This document shows positions 36,621 through 44,903 of a stretch of DNA of 64,000 nucleotides, in pieces. The stretch's first letter is position 1; the number at the start of each line of letters is the position of its first letter. This DNA comes from Pontibacter vulgaris (GTDB lineage Bacteria > Bacteroidota > Bacteroidia > Cytophagales > Hymenobacteraceae): NCBI RefSeq assembly GCF_022758145.1, contig NZ_JAJVDH010000008.1:1-64000 (forward strand). Reading direction: 5' to 3'. The notes beneath the pieces were generated by a model. The model saw only the letters and a program-made list of their open reading frames with translations. It was not told the DNA's origin and did not search any database. The position numbers were made by a program, and so were the translations under genes.

Positions 36621-37085
36621 AAGAAAGTGGCCTTTGCAACAGAAGCACAACAATTTATACTTCAGGGAAAGCCCTTAAACTTGCTGTTTTTATAAGATGT
36701 AAAGATACGAATAGATAACCTCTTTTTGAAGGCCTTGGTTGCATCTGAGGCGTATTATTGACTACTACTTTACACGGAAATTTAAAAGCCGGTGCAATTT
36801 GGCCCTTGTGCTACTAAGTTGTTTACCGGCTTTGCCCATACCAAGCTATACTTCACGTAAAAGCTGTAACCTGCATTAACGCCCCTACCACCCTAACGTA
36901 TTATAAATAGCTGTATATCCGAATTTTAACAATTCCGGAAATGCGCACCCTCACCTTCCGGAAAAATAGCCAGGCTACATGTGACTTATGCCTGCTTACT
37001 TCCTTCTATTACCCGCTCTTGCGGGTACGCTGCCTGTTGCTATGTGTGTGTGTGTGTGTGAGAAATGACCGTAATGCGCTGCCTC
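36621..37085. other. divergent intergenic region with a (TG)9 repeat
   Basis: This 465-base region separates leftward uvrA from the rightward T9SS-cargo gene. It contains a 9-bp inverted repeat AAAGCCGGT/ACCGGCTTT (36785-36793, 36825-36833) and the (TG)9 tract described separately. No coding region is credible; a short frame crossing the TG tract translates to a meaningless CVCVCV run. Confidence 0.5.
37043..37060 (+). repeat. (TG)9 dinucleotide microsatellite upstream of the T9SS-cargo gene
   Basis: Nine uninterrupted TG units end 25 bases before the ATG at 37086. Such tracts change length by slippage and can alter spacing between promoter and start. No other simple repeat of this length was noticed in the window. 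Confidence 0.85.
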
Positions 37086-38150
37086 ATGAAGATATTTACC
37101 CTCCTGAAAGGTATACTTATTTGTTGCCTGTTGTATATAAGCCTGCCAAAAAATGCTATTGCTCAAAATGGAATAAACCTTCCTCCAATTGAGGGTTCCT
37201 GTATAGTTGAAACGCCATGCTTATCTGTCAGAATAGACGAGATTAACCCCTCGCCTGATAACCCTGACGATTTAAGGCTCGTGCTTTTATATGACATTAA
37301 CGAAGGTGGGACATGCGGCACTTTTCAGAACATCAAATCTGAAGCAACAGGAGGATCGCCTGTTAATTTAAATACTAATGAAATAGTTGAAGGCGAGCAG
37401 TTTGTAGTCTTGTTTGTTAACAGAGAAGATTTCCTGGCAGACCCTGAAATCCGGATTGATGCGCACTCCCGGGTAAGATTTGTACTGCCAATTCTTAACA
37501 TCAACATTAACGTCAATATATTTTATGATATAACACTTGTAACCGGCCTGGAGCCTGGGGGCGAACCTTGCATAGCCATTGTTCCGCTACCAGTAGAGCT
37601 GGTATACTTTAAAGGCAAAACTACCGAAAGTGGCGTATCGCTGGAGTGGCGCACAGCTAGTGAAATAGATAACAAGCATTTTGAAGTAGAGCGCAGCGCC
37701 GATGGCAAAACATTTGAGCAAATCGCAATTGTGGAAGGCCATGGCAATTCAGTTACACCCATAAACTATACTTTAACTGACACCAGCCCGCTTGGTGGCA
37801 CCAGTTACTACAGGCTAAAGCAGGTAGATTTTAGCGGGCCGTATGAGTATTCGCCCATCATAGCTATTACACGCGAGAGTATAAATGCCCATACCATAGA
37901 ACTTAGTGTGGCACCAAACCCTTGCCAGAACGGCGACTGCACGTTGAGTATTCGCAAGCCTGCCGGCAGCCAGGAAACCAGAGTTCAATTAAAAGATATA
38001 TCGGGGCGGGTAGTATATGAGCAGCTGGTAAATGGCCAAAGCGAAACAGTAGAACTACCCATGCAGGATCTGGCTAAACTTAAGGGGCTGTATATTTTAT
38101 CGGCCACTTCAGGCAATGCTGTAATGCATAAACGGGTAGTGCTGGAATAA
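37086..38150 (+). CDS. secreted protein with type IX secretion C-terminal sorting domain
   Basis: A 354-residue protein. A signal peptide (MKIFTLLKGILICCLLYISLPKNAIAQ) opens it; the mature N-terminal region (about 30-170) has paired cysteines and no known family. A fibronectin/jelly-roll-like segment, VELVYFKGKTTESGVSLEWRTASE and FEVERSADGKTFEQI, precedes the C-terminal type A sorting domain: APNPCQNGDCTLSI, GRVVYEQLV and a final KGLYILSA..MHKRVVLE. Such domains direct export across the outer membrane by the T9SS. The ATG at 37086 was preferred over 37065 as it gives a clean signal. A (TG)9 tract lies just upstream. Confidence 0.82.
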   Translation: MKIFTLLKGILICCLLYISLPKNAIAQNGINLPPIEGSCIVETPCLSVRIDEINPSPDNPDDLRLVLLYDINEGGTCGTFQNIKSEATGGSPVNLNTNEIVEGEQFVVLFVNREDFLADPEIRIDAHSRVRFVLPILNININVNIFYDITLVTGLEPGGEPCIAIVPLPVELVYFKGKTTESGVSLEWRTASEIDNKHFEVERSADGKTFEQIAIVEGHGNSVTPINYTLTDTSPLGGTSYYRLKQVDFSGPYEYSPIIAITRESINAHTIELSVAPNPCQNGDCTLSIRKPAGSQETRVQLKDISGRVVYEQLVNGQSETVELPMQDLAKLKGLYILSATSGNAVMHKRVVLE

Positions 38151-38289
38151 AGCTTTATATTGACCCGCATGCTTATTTAGCGTTAATAAACCGGTGCAAA
38201 AAGTATGGTAGCAGAAGCATAAATTTGAACCTGTGCCCGCCTTATACCCGTATGGAAGTTAATCACCAAACGTTATAACCAATCTATTT

Positions 38290-38424
38290 ATGGGAAAAGG
38301 AGATAAAAAATCCAAGAAAGGTAAAATTAAGAAGGGTAGCTACGGCAACAGCAGACCACATAAACCTGGTAAAGCCGAGCAACTACACACGGCTCAGAAA
38401 GAGGCTGCCGCCACAGCTGAGTAA
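38290..38424 (+). CDS. 30S ribosomal protein THX
   Basis: Translating from the ATG at 38290 gives a 44-residue, Lys/Gly-rich peptide beginning MGKGDKKSKKGKIKKGSYG, then NSRPHKPGK and an Ala/Glu-rich tail to a TAA at 38422-38424. The MGKGDKKSKxGKI start is the hallmark of the small basic THX ribosomal protein of Thermus and Bacteroidota. The tail AEQLHTAQKEAAATAE extends beyond the short Thermus form. A 17-bp terminator follows. Confidence 0.92.
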   Translation: MGKGDKKSKKGKIKKGSYGNSRPHKPGKAEQLHTAQKEAAATAE

Positions 38425-38433
38425 CACACTACC

Positions 38434-38479
38434 AAAAGCAAACGCACCGCTTTATATACCAGGCGGTGCGTTTGCTTTT
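38434..38479. terminator. bidirectional terminator after the THX gene
   Basis: A 17-bp perfect stem, AAAAGCAAACGCACCGC (38434-38450) with GCGGTGCGTTTGCTTTT (38463-38479), between the convergent THX and MFS genes. Confidence 0.9.
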
Positions 38480-38510
38480 TATCTAGAAGCCATCTATTAG
38501 AAGCCAGCTA

Positions 38511-39779
38511 TCAGGCGGTTTCCGCTTCCGGAGTTAAGTGCAGCTGGCGCAGTTTATCGGCTTTAAACGCAGTAACACCAACTACCAGCAGCGTCATAAT
38601 GCCACCAAAAACCACCGATGGCACCACACCCATCAGCTTTGCAGCAAAACCAGATTCAAATGCGCCTATTTCGTTGGACGAGCCTACAAAAATATTGTTA
38701 ACCGACGACACCCGGCCTTTCATGTATTCTGGTGTAAGGGTATGAATAAGCGTAGACCGGATGATAACACTTATACTATCGAAAGCACCGCTAAGAGCCA
38801 GCAGCAGCAAAGAGAACCAGAAGTTAGTTGAAAGCCCGAAAAGGATAATACAAACCCCGAAGCCTGCTACGCAGATCAGCATTTTACGCCCGGCGTTCGC
38901 CGAAATCGGATAGTAGGCCATAATTACAGCCATCAAAACAGAGCCAATAGCCGGTGCTGCCCGCAAAAAGCCTAAGCCCTGCGGACCCGTCATTAATATT
39001 TCAGAAGCAAAAATGGGCAACAAAGCTACCGCGCCGCCAAACAACACGGCAAACAGGTCAAGTGAAATGGCGTTAAGTATGATCTGATTGTTGAACACAA
39101 AACTGATACCGGAGCGAAGGCTTTCTTTCAGGTTCTGTGGGTTCACATTCTCAGGCAGTGGTTTGGAGCCGATCATCGAAAAAGAAACTAGCGCCAGCAG
39201 TACCAGCACAGCATCGGTAGTATAAGCAGCACTAATACCGAAAAAACCATAGATAAGACCACCCAGCGCCGGCCCACCCACCGAGGCTGCCTGCCAGGTA
39301 GTGCTGCTCCAGGTAATAGCATTAGCATAAAGTTGCTTATTGGCTACCAGCTGCGGCATAAACGAGAATACGGCAGGCCCCATAAAGCCACGTGCAATAC
39401 CACTTATAAAGATTACAATATAAATAGGCAGCGCCCCAAACAAGTTTAAAGTATGGCTCATATCCAGGGTAAAGTATAACAGCGCCCCCGAACATAGCAA
39501 CAGCACAGTAACCACCACCATTATTATCTTCTTGCGAGGCACCATGTCGGCGAGGTAGCCAGCATAAAGCGACACCACAATAGAGGGTATCGCCTCGGCC
39601 AAACCGATCAAACCCAGCGATAGCGGGTCTTTTGTAATATTGTAAATCTGCCAGCCTACAATTACAGCCTGTATCTGCATGGCCAGCGTAATACATAGCC
39701 TGGCCGAAATATAAAGCCTGAAATCCGGTATCCGGAGTACAGCATAAGGGTCGTGCTTGCGCTCAGGGCTGTTACGCAT
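38511..39779 (-). CDS. major facilitator superfamily exporter (EntS/MFS_3-like)
   Basis: A 422-residue, twelve-helix membrane transporter. It opens YAVLRIPDFRLYISARLCITLAMQIQAVIVGWQIYNIT and has LGLIGLAEAIPSIVVSLYAGYLADMVPRKKI, the MFS A-motif region with its basic loop after helix 2. The C-terminal half shows MKGRVSSVNNIFVGSSNEIGAFESG, typical of the EntS-like export group. Probably a drug or siderophore exporter; substrate unknown. It has its own TAGCTTTG promoter box and shares a terminator with THX. Confidence 0.87.
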   Translation of the reverse strand: MRNSPERKHDPYAVLRIPDFRLYISARLCITLAMQIQAVIVGWQIYNITKDPLSLGLIGLAEAIPSIVVSLYAGYLADMVPRKKIIMVVVTVLLLCSGALLYFTLDMSHTLNLFGALPIYIVIFISGIARGFMGPAVFSFMPQLVANKQLYANAITWSSTTWQAASVGGPALGGLIYGFFGISAAYTTDAVLVLLALVSFSMIGSKPLPENVNPQNLKESLRSGISFVFNNQIILNAISLDLFAVLFGGAVALLPIFASEILMTGPQGLGFLRAAPAIGSVLMAVIMAYYPISANAGRKMLICVAGFGVCIILFGLSTNFWFSLLLLALSGAFDSISVIIRSTLIHTLTPEYMKGRVSSVNNIFVGSSNEIGAFESGFAAKLMGVVPSVVFGGIMTLLVVGVTAFKADKLRQLHLTPEAETA

Positions 39780-40195
39780 ATTAAGTTTGTTTTAACAAAG
39801 TGAATGCCCTGCAAAGCTACGCTAACAACAGCAAAATAAGCGTGTATATACTTAGTTAAAATTGCGGTAAGCCTGGCGCCATATTCTGCCACTTACCAGC
39901 CGCATTAATCCTTTTACCAATCTATATAGTTAACATTCTATTATTATCGCATTTTTCTGTAACACTACAGCAAAAACAGAAGTATAACTTTTTACAGAAC
40001 GGCAAACATTACCCTGTCTCCATCCCAAAACCGGGCTTAAACCTTTCTGTTAAAGTATCAATTTGCTGCTGGTATAGCAGCACAGTAACCAATTAATTAA
40101 TTCTACTTTTAGTAGCAATACAGGCAACGCAGGCACATAAACCCTGCGAACGGAATTACTTTCACTTTTTATTAACCTTTATATACCCTGATCCT
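39780..40195. other. divergent intergenic region
   Basis: This 416-base AT-rich region holds the MFS promoter near 39815 and the unmapped promoter of the rightward gene at 40196. I see no RNA fold or coding region in the remainder. Confidence 0.5.
39812..39819 (-). promoter_or_regulatory. promoter box of the MFS gene
   Basis: The minus strand reads TAGCTTTG, an exact TAnnTTTG box, 32 bases before the ATG. Confidence 0.6.
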
Positions 40196-40537
40196 ATGGA
40201 AAAACTGGACATCCGAACATTATTGGAAAGCATCGAGAAGAAGGTGTACCAGCAGGAAATTACATCTGGCGAAGATGTAACAAAGCTGATCAATGCCGAG
40301 ATTGCCAACGCAATCAATTTGAAATATAAAAAAGACAACGGTGCAGATATCGACTCTTTCTTACAGAACGTGCCGTGCACTACCCTTGAGTGCTACTTAG
40401 AGCATTTGCAGGCTGTGGAGCAAAAACTGAAGCAGCCTTTTGATATTACGGCACAGTGCAAACCTGTTGAGGAACGCGAAATAAACCGCCGCTTGCTTTT
40501 AATATTAAACCGATTGAAAGGATATAGCAGGAAATAA
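40196..40537 (+). CDS. protein of unknown function
   Basis: A 113-residue, helix-rich protein with mixed charge: MEKLDIRTLLESIEKKVYQQEI, LINAEIANAINLKYKK and LECYLEHLQAVEQKLKQPF. Two cysteines in the middle and one near the end show no metal-binding spacing. No signal or membrane segment. It is a single-gene unit closed by the hairpin at 40557. I recognise no family; its size and codon pattern support a real gene. Confidence 0.65.
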   Translation: MEKLDIRTLLESIEKKVYQQEITSGEDVTKLINAEIANAINLKYKKDNGADIDSFLQNVPCTTLECYLEHLQAVEQKLKQPFDITAQCKPVEEREINRRLLLILNRLKGYSRK

Positions 40538-40556
40538 ACACTTACTTATAATGCAG

Positions 40557-40592
40557 AAAACCTTCGCAAGAGCCAATTCTTCCGAAGGTTTT
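40557..40592 (+). terminator. terminator after the 113-residue gene
   Basis: AAAACCTTCG (40557-40566) pairs with CGAAGGTTTT (40583-40592), followed by a T run. Confidence 0.75.
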
Positions 40593-40765
40593 TTTTATGC
40601 CCTTTCGGTTCTAGCCTAGCCCAAGGTTGACAAATATCATTCTTTATAAAAGTATAAGTACCTAAACTTGCACCTAAATTCTTTAACAAAAGCCTGCTAT
40701 AAACCACAGAACTATAGTTTGCCAACCTGTAACCATGTGGTGTTAGAGAAAAAGAAGACCGAAAG

Positions 40766-41131
40766 ATGAAGAAAGCCTTAGAAAACGAAGCAGACATAAA
40801 GCTACTGGTCGATACTTTTTATGATAAAGTAAATGCTGATGAGCTGCTATCGCCTATATTCAATGATTTTGCCCAGATAGACTGGGACCACCATTTGCCT
40901 GTCATGTATACTTTCTGGAGCACCGTGCTATTTGGGAGTATGGCCTACAAAGGCCAGCCTTTTCCGAAACACATGCGCCTGCCTATAGACCCCGGCCACT
41001 TTGCCCGCTGGATAGAGTTATTTACAGCTACCGTAGATGAACTGTTTGAAGGCGAAAGCGCTACAGAAGCAAAACAGAAAGCAACCAGCATTGCCCAGAT
41101 ATTTCAGTTGCGCATGGGGCTGCTGCATTAA
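40766..41131 (+). CDS. group III truncated haemoglobin
   Basis: A 121-residue globin. The short helix A is missing as in truncated forms; the B helix carries VDTFYDKVNADELLSPIF, the E region WDHHLPVMYTFWSTVLFG and the F helix PIDPGHFARWIELF, whose His is the proximal haem ligand. The conserved Trp in the second half and the E..ATEAKQKATSIAQIFQLRM helix H suit group III. These bind O2 or NO; their role is often NO or redox protection. It is a single unit between two hairpins. Start at ATG 40766 gives the normal family length. Confidence 0.9.
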   Translation: MKKALENEADIKLLVDTFYDKVNADELLSPIFNDFAQIDWDHHLPVMYTFWSTVLFGSMAYKGQPFPKHMRLPIDPGHFARWIELFTATVDELFEGESATEAKQKATSIAQIFQLRMGLLH

Positions 41132-41612
41132 AACAAATAAGAATTTATAAAAGGGTAAAGCCGGAATAGCAAGTATAGCTGTTTCGGCTTTTAGCTTTTA
41201 AGAGGGTTTATACTTAGGTTAAGCCTCCGTACTTAACTGCTCCAACTACGTGTTTATTTCTTCCGGATTTAGATCTTGCCAACGGCCCTAAAATATCTTT
41301 CAACTCTAAAAAGTGCGTTTTTATTAAAATAAACGTGTTTTTATATATGTGGAAAACTAAATTAAATAAATCACATACATTTTTAAACTTTACCCTCGTA
41401 TAATAGAAAATCAAATTTGGGAGGCGTAACGCTCTATTACAGTATGTTTATATAGCGCCTTTATAATTTTTTTCGGCTGAAGGGTTGGTTTTTATTGCAC
41501 AGCTAAAAAGCATTACCTATATTTGATTTACCTATCTGAAAAATTATTTGTTTTAACAGCTTAACGCAACAATATGATATAAAGCTCTACGTTAAACTAA
41601 TGTAGCTTTACA
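41132..41612. other. AT-rich intergenic region upstream of the ECF sigma gene
   Basis: These 481 bases hold the globin terminator at 41157-41191 and otherwise an AT-rich stretch without credible coding sequence. The near-consensus TAGCTTTA shortly before the sigma start at 41613 may be a weak promoter. Length and AT content suggest room for regulation. Confidence 0.45.
41157..41191 (+). terminator. terminator of the globin gene
   Basis: A 14-bp stem, AAAGCCGGAATAGC (41157-41170) with GCTGTTTCGGCTTT (41178-41191), including two G-T pairs, loop AAGTATA, which is itself a copy of the iterated word. Confidence 0.7.
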
Positions 41613-42215
41613 ATGAATACAACTACCCAGCTAAGCGACTCCGAACTGGTAACGCTTTATATCGCAGGTAATGAAAATGCGTTTGAACAGCTAGTAAACA
41701 GACACAAGAACAAAGTATTCACTACGATCTTACTGATTGTCAAAGACACGTATATAGCAGAAGACCTTCTGCAGGATACCTTTATTAAGGCTATCCATAC
41801 TATGAAGGGCGGGCGCTATAACGAGGAAGGCAAGTTCTCGCCGTGGATCTGCCGCATCGCCCATAACCTGGCGATCGACTTTTTCCGGAAAGAAAAACGA
41901 AGCCCGATGATCACCCTCGAAGACGGGAGTAATGTGTTCAATACCTTGTCGTTTGCTGAAGACTCCGCGGAGTCGCTGCAGATAAAAGAAGACACACACA
42001 CTCGTTTGCGCGAGCTAATCCAGACGCTGCCCCAATCGCAGCGTGAGGTGCTGATGATGCGGCATTACGCCGACATGAGTTTCCAGGAGATAGCCGAGGC
42101 TACCGGGGTGAGCATCAACACGGCTTTGGGTCGTATGCGCTACGCGCTTATTAACCTAAGGAAAAAGATGCTTAACGGTACTATTGCTTATGATAAAAAC
42201 CTCTACTCAGAATGA
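41613..42215 (+). CDS. ECF RNA polymerase sigma factor
   Basis: A 200-residue group 4 sigma factor. Region 2 is clear: SELVTLYIAGNENAFEQLVNRHKNKVFTTILLIVKDTYIAEDLLQDTFIKAI, binding core polymerase and the -10 element. Region 4 is the helix-turn-helix LPQSQREVLMMRHYADMSFQEIAEATGVSINTALGRMRYALINLRK. There is no extra C-terminal domain. The short partner gene at 42190 overlaps its end and may be its anti-sigma-like regulator. Its targets and trigger cannot be read here. Confidence 0.93.
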   Translation: MNTTTQLSDSELVTLYIAGNENAFEQLVNRHKNKVFTTILLIVKDTYIAEDLLQDTFIKAIHTMKGGRYNEEGKFSPWICRIAHNLAIDFFRKEKRSPMITLEDGSNVFNTLSFAEDSAESLQIKEDTHTRLRELIQTLPQSQREVLMMRHYADMSFQEIAEATGVSINTALGRMRYALINLRKKMLNGTIAYDKNLYSE

Positions 42216-42420
42216 GCTTATCCAGTATGTATATGATGAGTTGGCAGATGATGCCCGCCAGCAGCTGGAAACGGCCTTAATGCACGACAACGAGCTTGCC
42301 GAAAGCTGCTCTGACCTCTTGCTGGTTCAACAATTACTTGATGGCGCGACCAAAACACCTTCAGATCGTGCCATAAATAACATCCTGAATTACTCAAAAA
42401 ACTTAAGTTTGCAGTCTTAA
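42190..42420 (+). CDS. small protein coupled to the ECF sigma factor, candidate anti-sigma
   Basis: A 76-residue protein beginning MIKTSTQNELIQYVYDELADDARQQLETALMHDNELAESCSDLL, like the N-terminal helical part of soluble anti-sigma domains, but without the zinc HxxxCxxC motif and without a membrane segment. It overlaps the sigma gene by 26 bases, giving translational coupling. The terminator hairpin begins inside its last codons. The first possible TTG at 42184 is less likely than this ATG. Anti-sigma function is inferred from position. Confidence 0.65.
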   Translation: MIKTSTQNELIQYVYDELADDARQQLETALMHDNELAESCSDLLLVQQLLDGATKTPSDRAINNILNYSKNLSLQS

Positions 42421-42434
42421 CCGACTGCAAACTT
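42405..42434 (+). terminator. terminator overlapping a stop codon
   Basis: AAGTTTGCAGTC (42405-42416) pairs with GACTGCAAACTT (42423-42434), a 12-bp perfect stem followed by T run. It includes the stop of the small gene and ends six bases before the nth start at 42440. Confidence 0.85.
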
Positions 42435-42439
42435 TTTTT

Positions 42440-43123
42440 ATGCGCAAAAAAGAACGCTACAAGCTCCTGATCGATTATTTCACGAATAACTTTCCGGAGC
42501 CTGAGACAGAACTGGCCTATACCAACCCGTACGAGCTTATACTTGCTGTTGTGCTGAGTGCGCAATGCACTGATAAGCGTGTAAACATGGTTACACCTGC
42601 CCTTTTCGAGGCTTACCCCACACCAGAAGCTTTGGCTGCCGCCGCACCAGAAGAGATATTTGAATACATCAGAAGTATATCGTACCCGAACAACAAGGCA
42701 AAACACCTTGCCGGTCTGGGCCGCATGCTGGTAGAGCAGTTCAACTCCGAAGTACCCAGCACCGTGGAAGAACTGGTAAAGCTACCTGGCGTAGGTCGTA
42801 AAACTGCCAACGTTATTGTTTCGGTTATCTGGAACCAGCCGGCCATGGCTGTAGATACGCACGTATTCAGAGTAAGCAAGCGATTAGGCTTGGTTGATAA
42901 GAAAGCAAAAACACCGCTGGAAGTAGAACGGGAGCTGGTGAGCAACCTGCCGGAAGAGCTTATTGCCAAAGCACACCACTGGCTTATACTTCATGGCCGC
43001 TACATCTGCATAGCCCGCCGCCCTAAATGCGAAGAATGCCCGCTCACCCATTTCTGCGCCTTCTTCCAGAAAAACTTCCCCAACATACCCGATGACCCGG
43101 AGAATAAGCTGGGCGGAATTTAA
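42440..43123 (+). CDS. nth: endonuclease III
   Basis: A 227-residue DNA glycosylase/AP lyase removing oxidised pyrimidines. The helix-hairpin-helix LPGVGRKTANVIVS carries the catalytic Lys, the Asp lies in AVDTHVFRV, and the [4Fe-4S] cluster ligands appear as C-x6-C-x2-C-x5-C in CIARRPKCEECPLTHFCAF. Start codon comes directly after the terminator T run, so it needs its own promoter or read-through. It is the second Fe-S glycosylase of the window, besides mutY. Confidence 0.95.
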   Translation: MRKKERYKLLIDYFTNNFPEPETELAYTNPYELILAVVLSAQCTDKRVNMVTPALFEAYPTPEALAAAAPEEIFEYIRSISYPNNKAKHLAGLGRMLVEQFNSEVPSTVEELVKLPGVGRKTANVIVSVIWNQPAMAVDTHVFRVSKRLGLVDKKAKTPLEVERELVSNLPEELIAKAHHWLILHGRYICIARRPKCEECPLTHFCAFFQKNFPNIPDDPENKLGGI

Positions 43124-43146
43124 GCTTTAAGCCTATAAAGTATAAA

Positions 43147-43182
43147 AGCCTGCTGTAACTATAGTTGCAGTGGGCTTTTTTG
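43147..43182 (+). terminator. terminator of nth
   Basis: AAAAGCC and CTG pair with CAG and GGCTTTT around a TG/TG mismatch; the loop is TAACTATAGTTG, containing the sister word. Followed by a T run. Confidence 0.6.
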
Positions 43183-43303
43183 TTGGTATATAGTATATAT
43201 ACTATATTTGATTACTCGATTAGACTTAATTGTTGACAATAACGAATAAGCCATATGGACATCCGTTTATAAACTAGTTATAGCAAAGCTCAATTAAGAA
43301 ACG

Positions 43304-43912
43304 ATGATGAAAACTATTTTAAGCTTGATTCTACTATTGATAGCTTCCTCCTGCTCTAATCCGGATCAGGAAAATAAACAAATTTCGATTATAGAAGAAA
43401 GACCATCTGTTATAACTGATTCGCTTAAAAATGAAAATATTCAACAAACTGCTTCGGAAAATGCGAAATCAGAGGATTGTATATTTGACCAAGCCACACA
43501 GACAGATGAATTTTTAAAGGGTATTCAAGAATTAAAGGGATATAAGTGGGACTTTGCATCACGTACTGCAACCTATATTTTAGAGACAGGTGATTCATTA
43601 TTGGTCACCAGAGGAGGGTGTAATCATTTTATTATATCAGGAGAATTTAGGCTAAGGAATGACAAAACGGATTATTCCCAGTGGGTTAATGTCTATCAAA
43701 AAGTGTTGTGGATTGCAAAGGCTCTTGACAAAGAGTTTTATTATGAGGAGCTGAAGAGGGATATTGATTCAGGTAAGGTTACCCTAGCGGACCATGGCGA
43801 CATTGATTTAGCTTCCTTTGAAAATGAACTACTAGTTGATAATGCTTACGTTATTGAAAGAAACTTGCAACCAAGTAAAACAATCATAAAATTAAGCGCG
43901 ACATTGAATTAA
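43304..43912 (+). CDS. AT-rich lipoprotein of unknown function
   Basis: A 202-residue protein with lipobox SSC at residues 15-17, a Ser/Asn/Glu-rich linker and a globular part from about 55 on (EDCIFDQATQTDEFLKG, TATYILETGDSLLVTRGGCNHFI). Two further cysteines (in EDC and GGC) may pair. It is visibly AT-richer than its neighbours, and its 609 bases contain no TATACTT/AAGTATA, unlike most genes here. Both suggest recent acquisition. The perfect 27-bp inverted repeat follows 68 bases downstream. No recognised family. Confidence 0.7.
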   Translation: MMKTILSLILLLIASSCSNPDQENKQISIIEERPSVITDSLKNENIQQTASENAKSEDCIFDQATQTDEFLKGIQELKGYKWDFASRTATYILETGDSLLVTRGGCNHFIISGEFRLRNDKTDYSQWVNVYQKVLWIAKALDKEFYYEELKRDIDSGKVTLADHGDIDLASFENELLVDNAYVIERNLQPSKTIIKLSATLN

Positions 43913-43980
43913 AAGCCATAGGCATAACAACAACTATAGTACATAAATGCACTATAGCCAAGAACGTTGAAATAAACTCC

Positions 43981-44049
43981 GCTGGTGCGAGCTTGTAGCT
44001 CGTACTTTCTCAATAAGGAAATAAGTACGAGCTACAAGCTCGCACCAGC
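43981..44049. repeat. perfect 27-bp inverted repeat with REP-like core
   Basis: The arms GCTGGTGCGAGCTTGTAGCT...(43981-44007) and its exact complement (44023-44049) enclose a 15-base loop. Each arm has its own small hairpin CGAGC-TTGTA-GCTCG. The pattern TGGTGCGAGC..GCTCG..ACTT matches the hairpin at 7699-7714. The arms face the start of the YdjM-like gene 55 bases on. Likely a non-autonomous repeat or attenuator. Confidence 0.75.
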
Positions 44050-44104
44050 ATTAACAAACAAAACAAACCATCATCTACCAAACTATAACCCAAACCCCAC
44101 TCCC

Positions 44105-44797
44105 ATGTTTCTAGGTCATTTTGCTGTTGGTCTGGCAGGTAAGGCCGCAGCGCCGAAACCCTCACTTGGTACTTTATTTATGGCTGCGCAGTTCCTGGAT
44201 CTGTTGTGGCCTACGTTGCTGATGCTAAATTTGGAGCAAGCTATGATCTCTCCTGAGCCGGGTGTGCTGGTGCCGCTTAAGTTTACGAATTACCCTATCT
44301 CGCATAGTTTGCTGCTGGTGCTGGGCTGGGGTTTACTGTTCGGAGTGGTTTACTGGCTCATCAAAAAAGATACGCGCTCGGCAATTATACTTGGGTTGCT
44401 GGTTGTCAGCCACTGGCTTTTAGATCTTATAGTGCACGTACCAGACCTTCCGCTTTACCCCGGCGATGCTCCCATGCTTGGCCTCGGTTTATGGACATCA
44501 ACTACAGCAACTATACTTGCAGAAAGCCTGCTGTTTATACTTGGCCTGTGGCTATACCTGAGAAACACGAAAGCGAAGAACAAAACCGGTATCTATAGCT
44601 TCTGGGCACTGATCATATTTTTAGTAGTAATCTATTTTATGAACCTGTTCGGGCCGGTGCCGCCAAGTATGGATGCCGTAGCCTGGGGCGGACAAATGCA
44701 GTGGCTGCTCATCATCTGGGCGTACTGGGCCGACCGCAACCGCGAAACTATAAATTATAGTTCTGTAAGTTCTCAAACTATAATGCCTGCTTTATAA
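44105..44797 (+). CDS. multi-pass membrane protein, possibly YdjM-like metal-dependent hydrolase
   Basis: A 230-residue protein with about six membrane segments. Start chosen at MFLGHFAVGLAGKAAAPKPSLGTL (44105), since the frame further upstream runs through the inverted repeat. The N-terminal LGHFAVGLA, the central PISHSLLLVLGWG and the VSHWLLDLIVHVPD block provide His and Asp residues reminiscent of YdjM (PF04307) membrane hydrolases. I trust the membrane topology, less so the family. Confidence 0.65.
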   Translation: MFLGHFAVGLAGKAAAPKPSLGTLFMAAQFLDLLWPTLLMLNLEQAMISPEPGVLVPLKFTNYPISHSLLLVLGWGLLFGVVYWLIKKDTRSAIILGLLVVSHWLLDLIVHVPDLPLYPGDAPMLGLGLWTSTTATILAESLLFILGLWLYLRNTKAKNKTGIYSFWALIIFLVVIYFMNLFGPVPPSMDAVAWGGQMQWLLIIWAYWADRNRETINYSSVSSQTIMPAL

Positions 44798-44903
44798 TCG
44801 CTGTTTATGAGATAGCTTTTTGAGGTAAGTATAGTAGGCTAGAACTTCTATACTACTACCTTCGATAGGTACGAAACTATAATCCTACATTTTACTTATT
44901 CGC

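Noticed and set aside
36941-37192. Open frame through the (TG)9 tract
   Set aside because: It translates the microsatellite as alternating Cys-Val and has no conserved segment, start signal or homologue I recognise.
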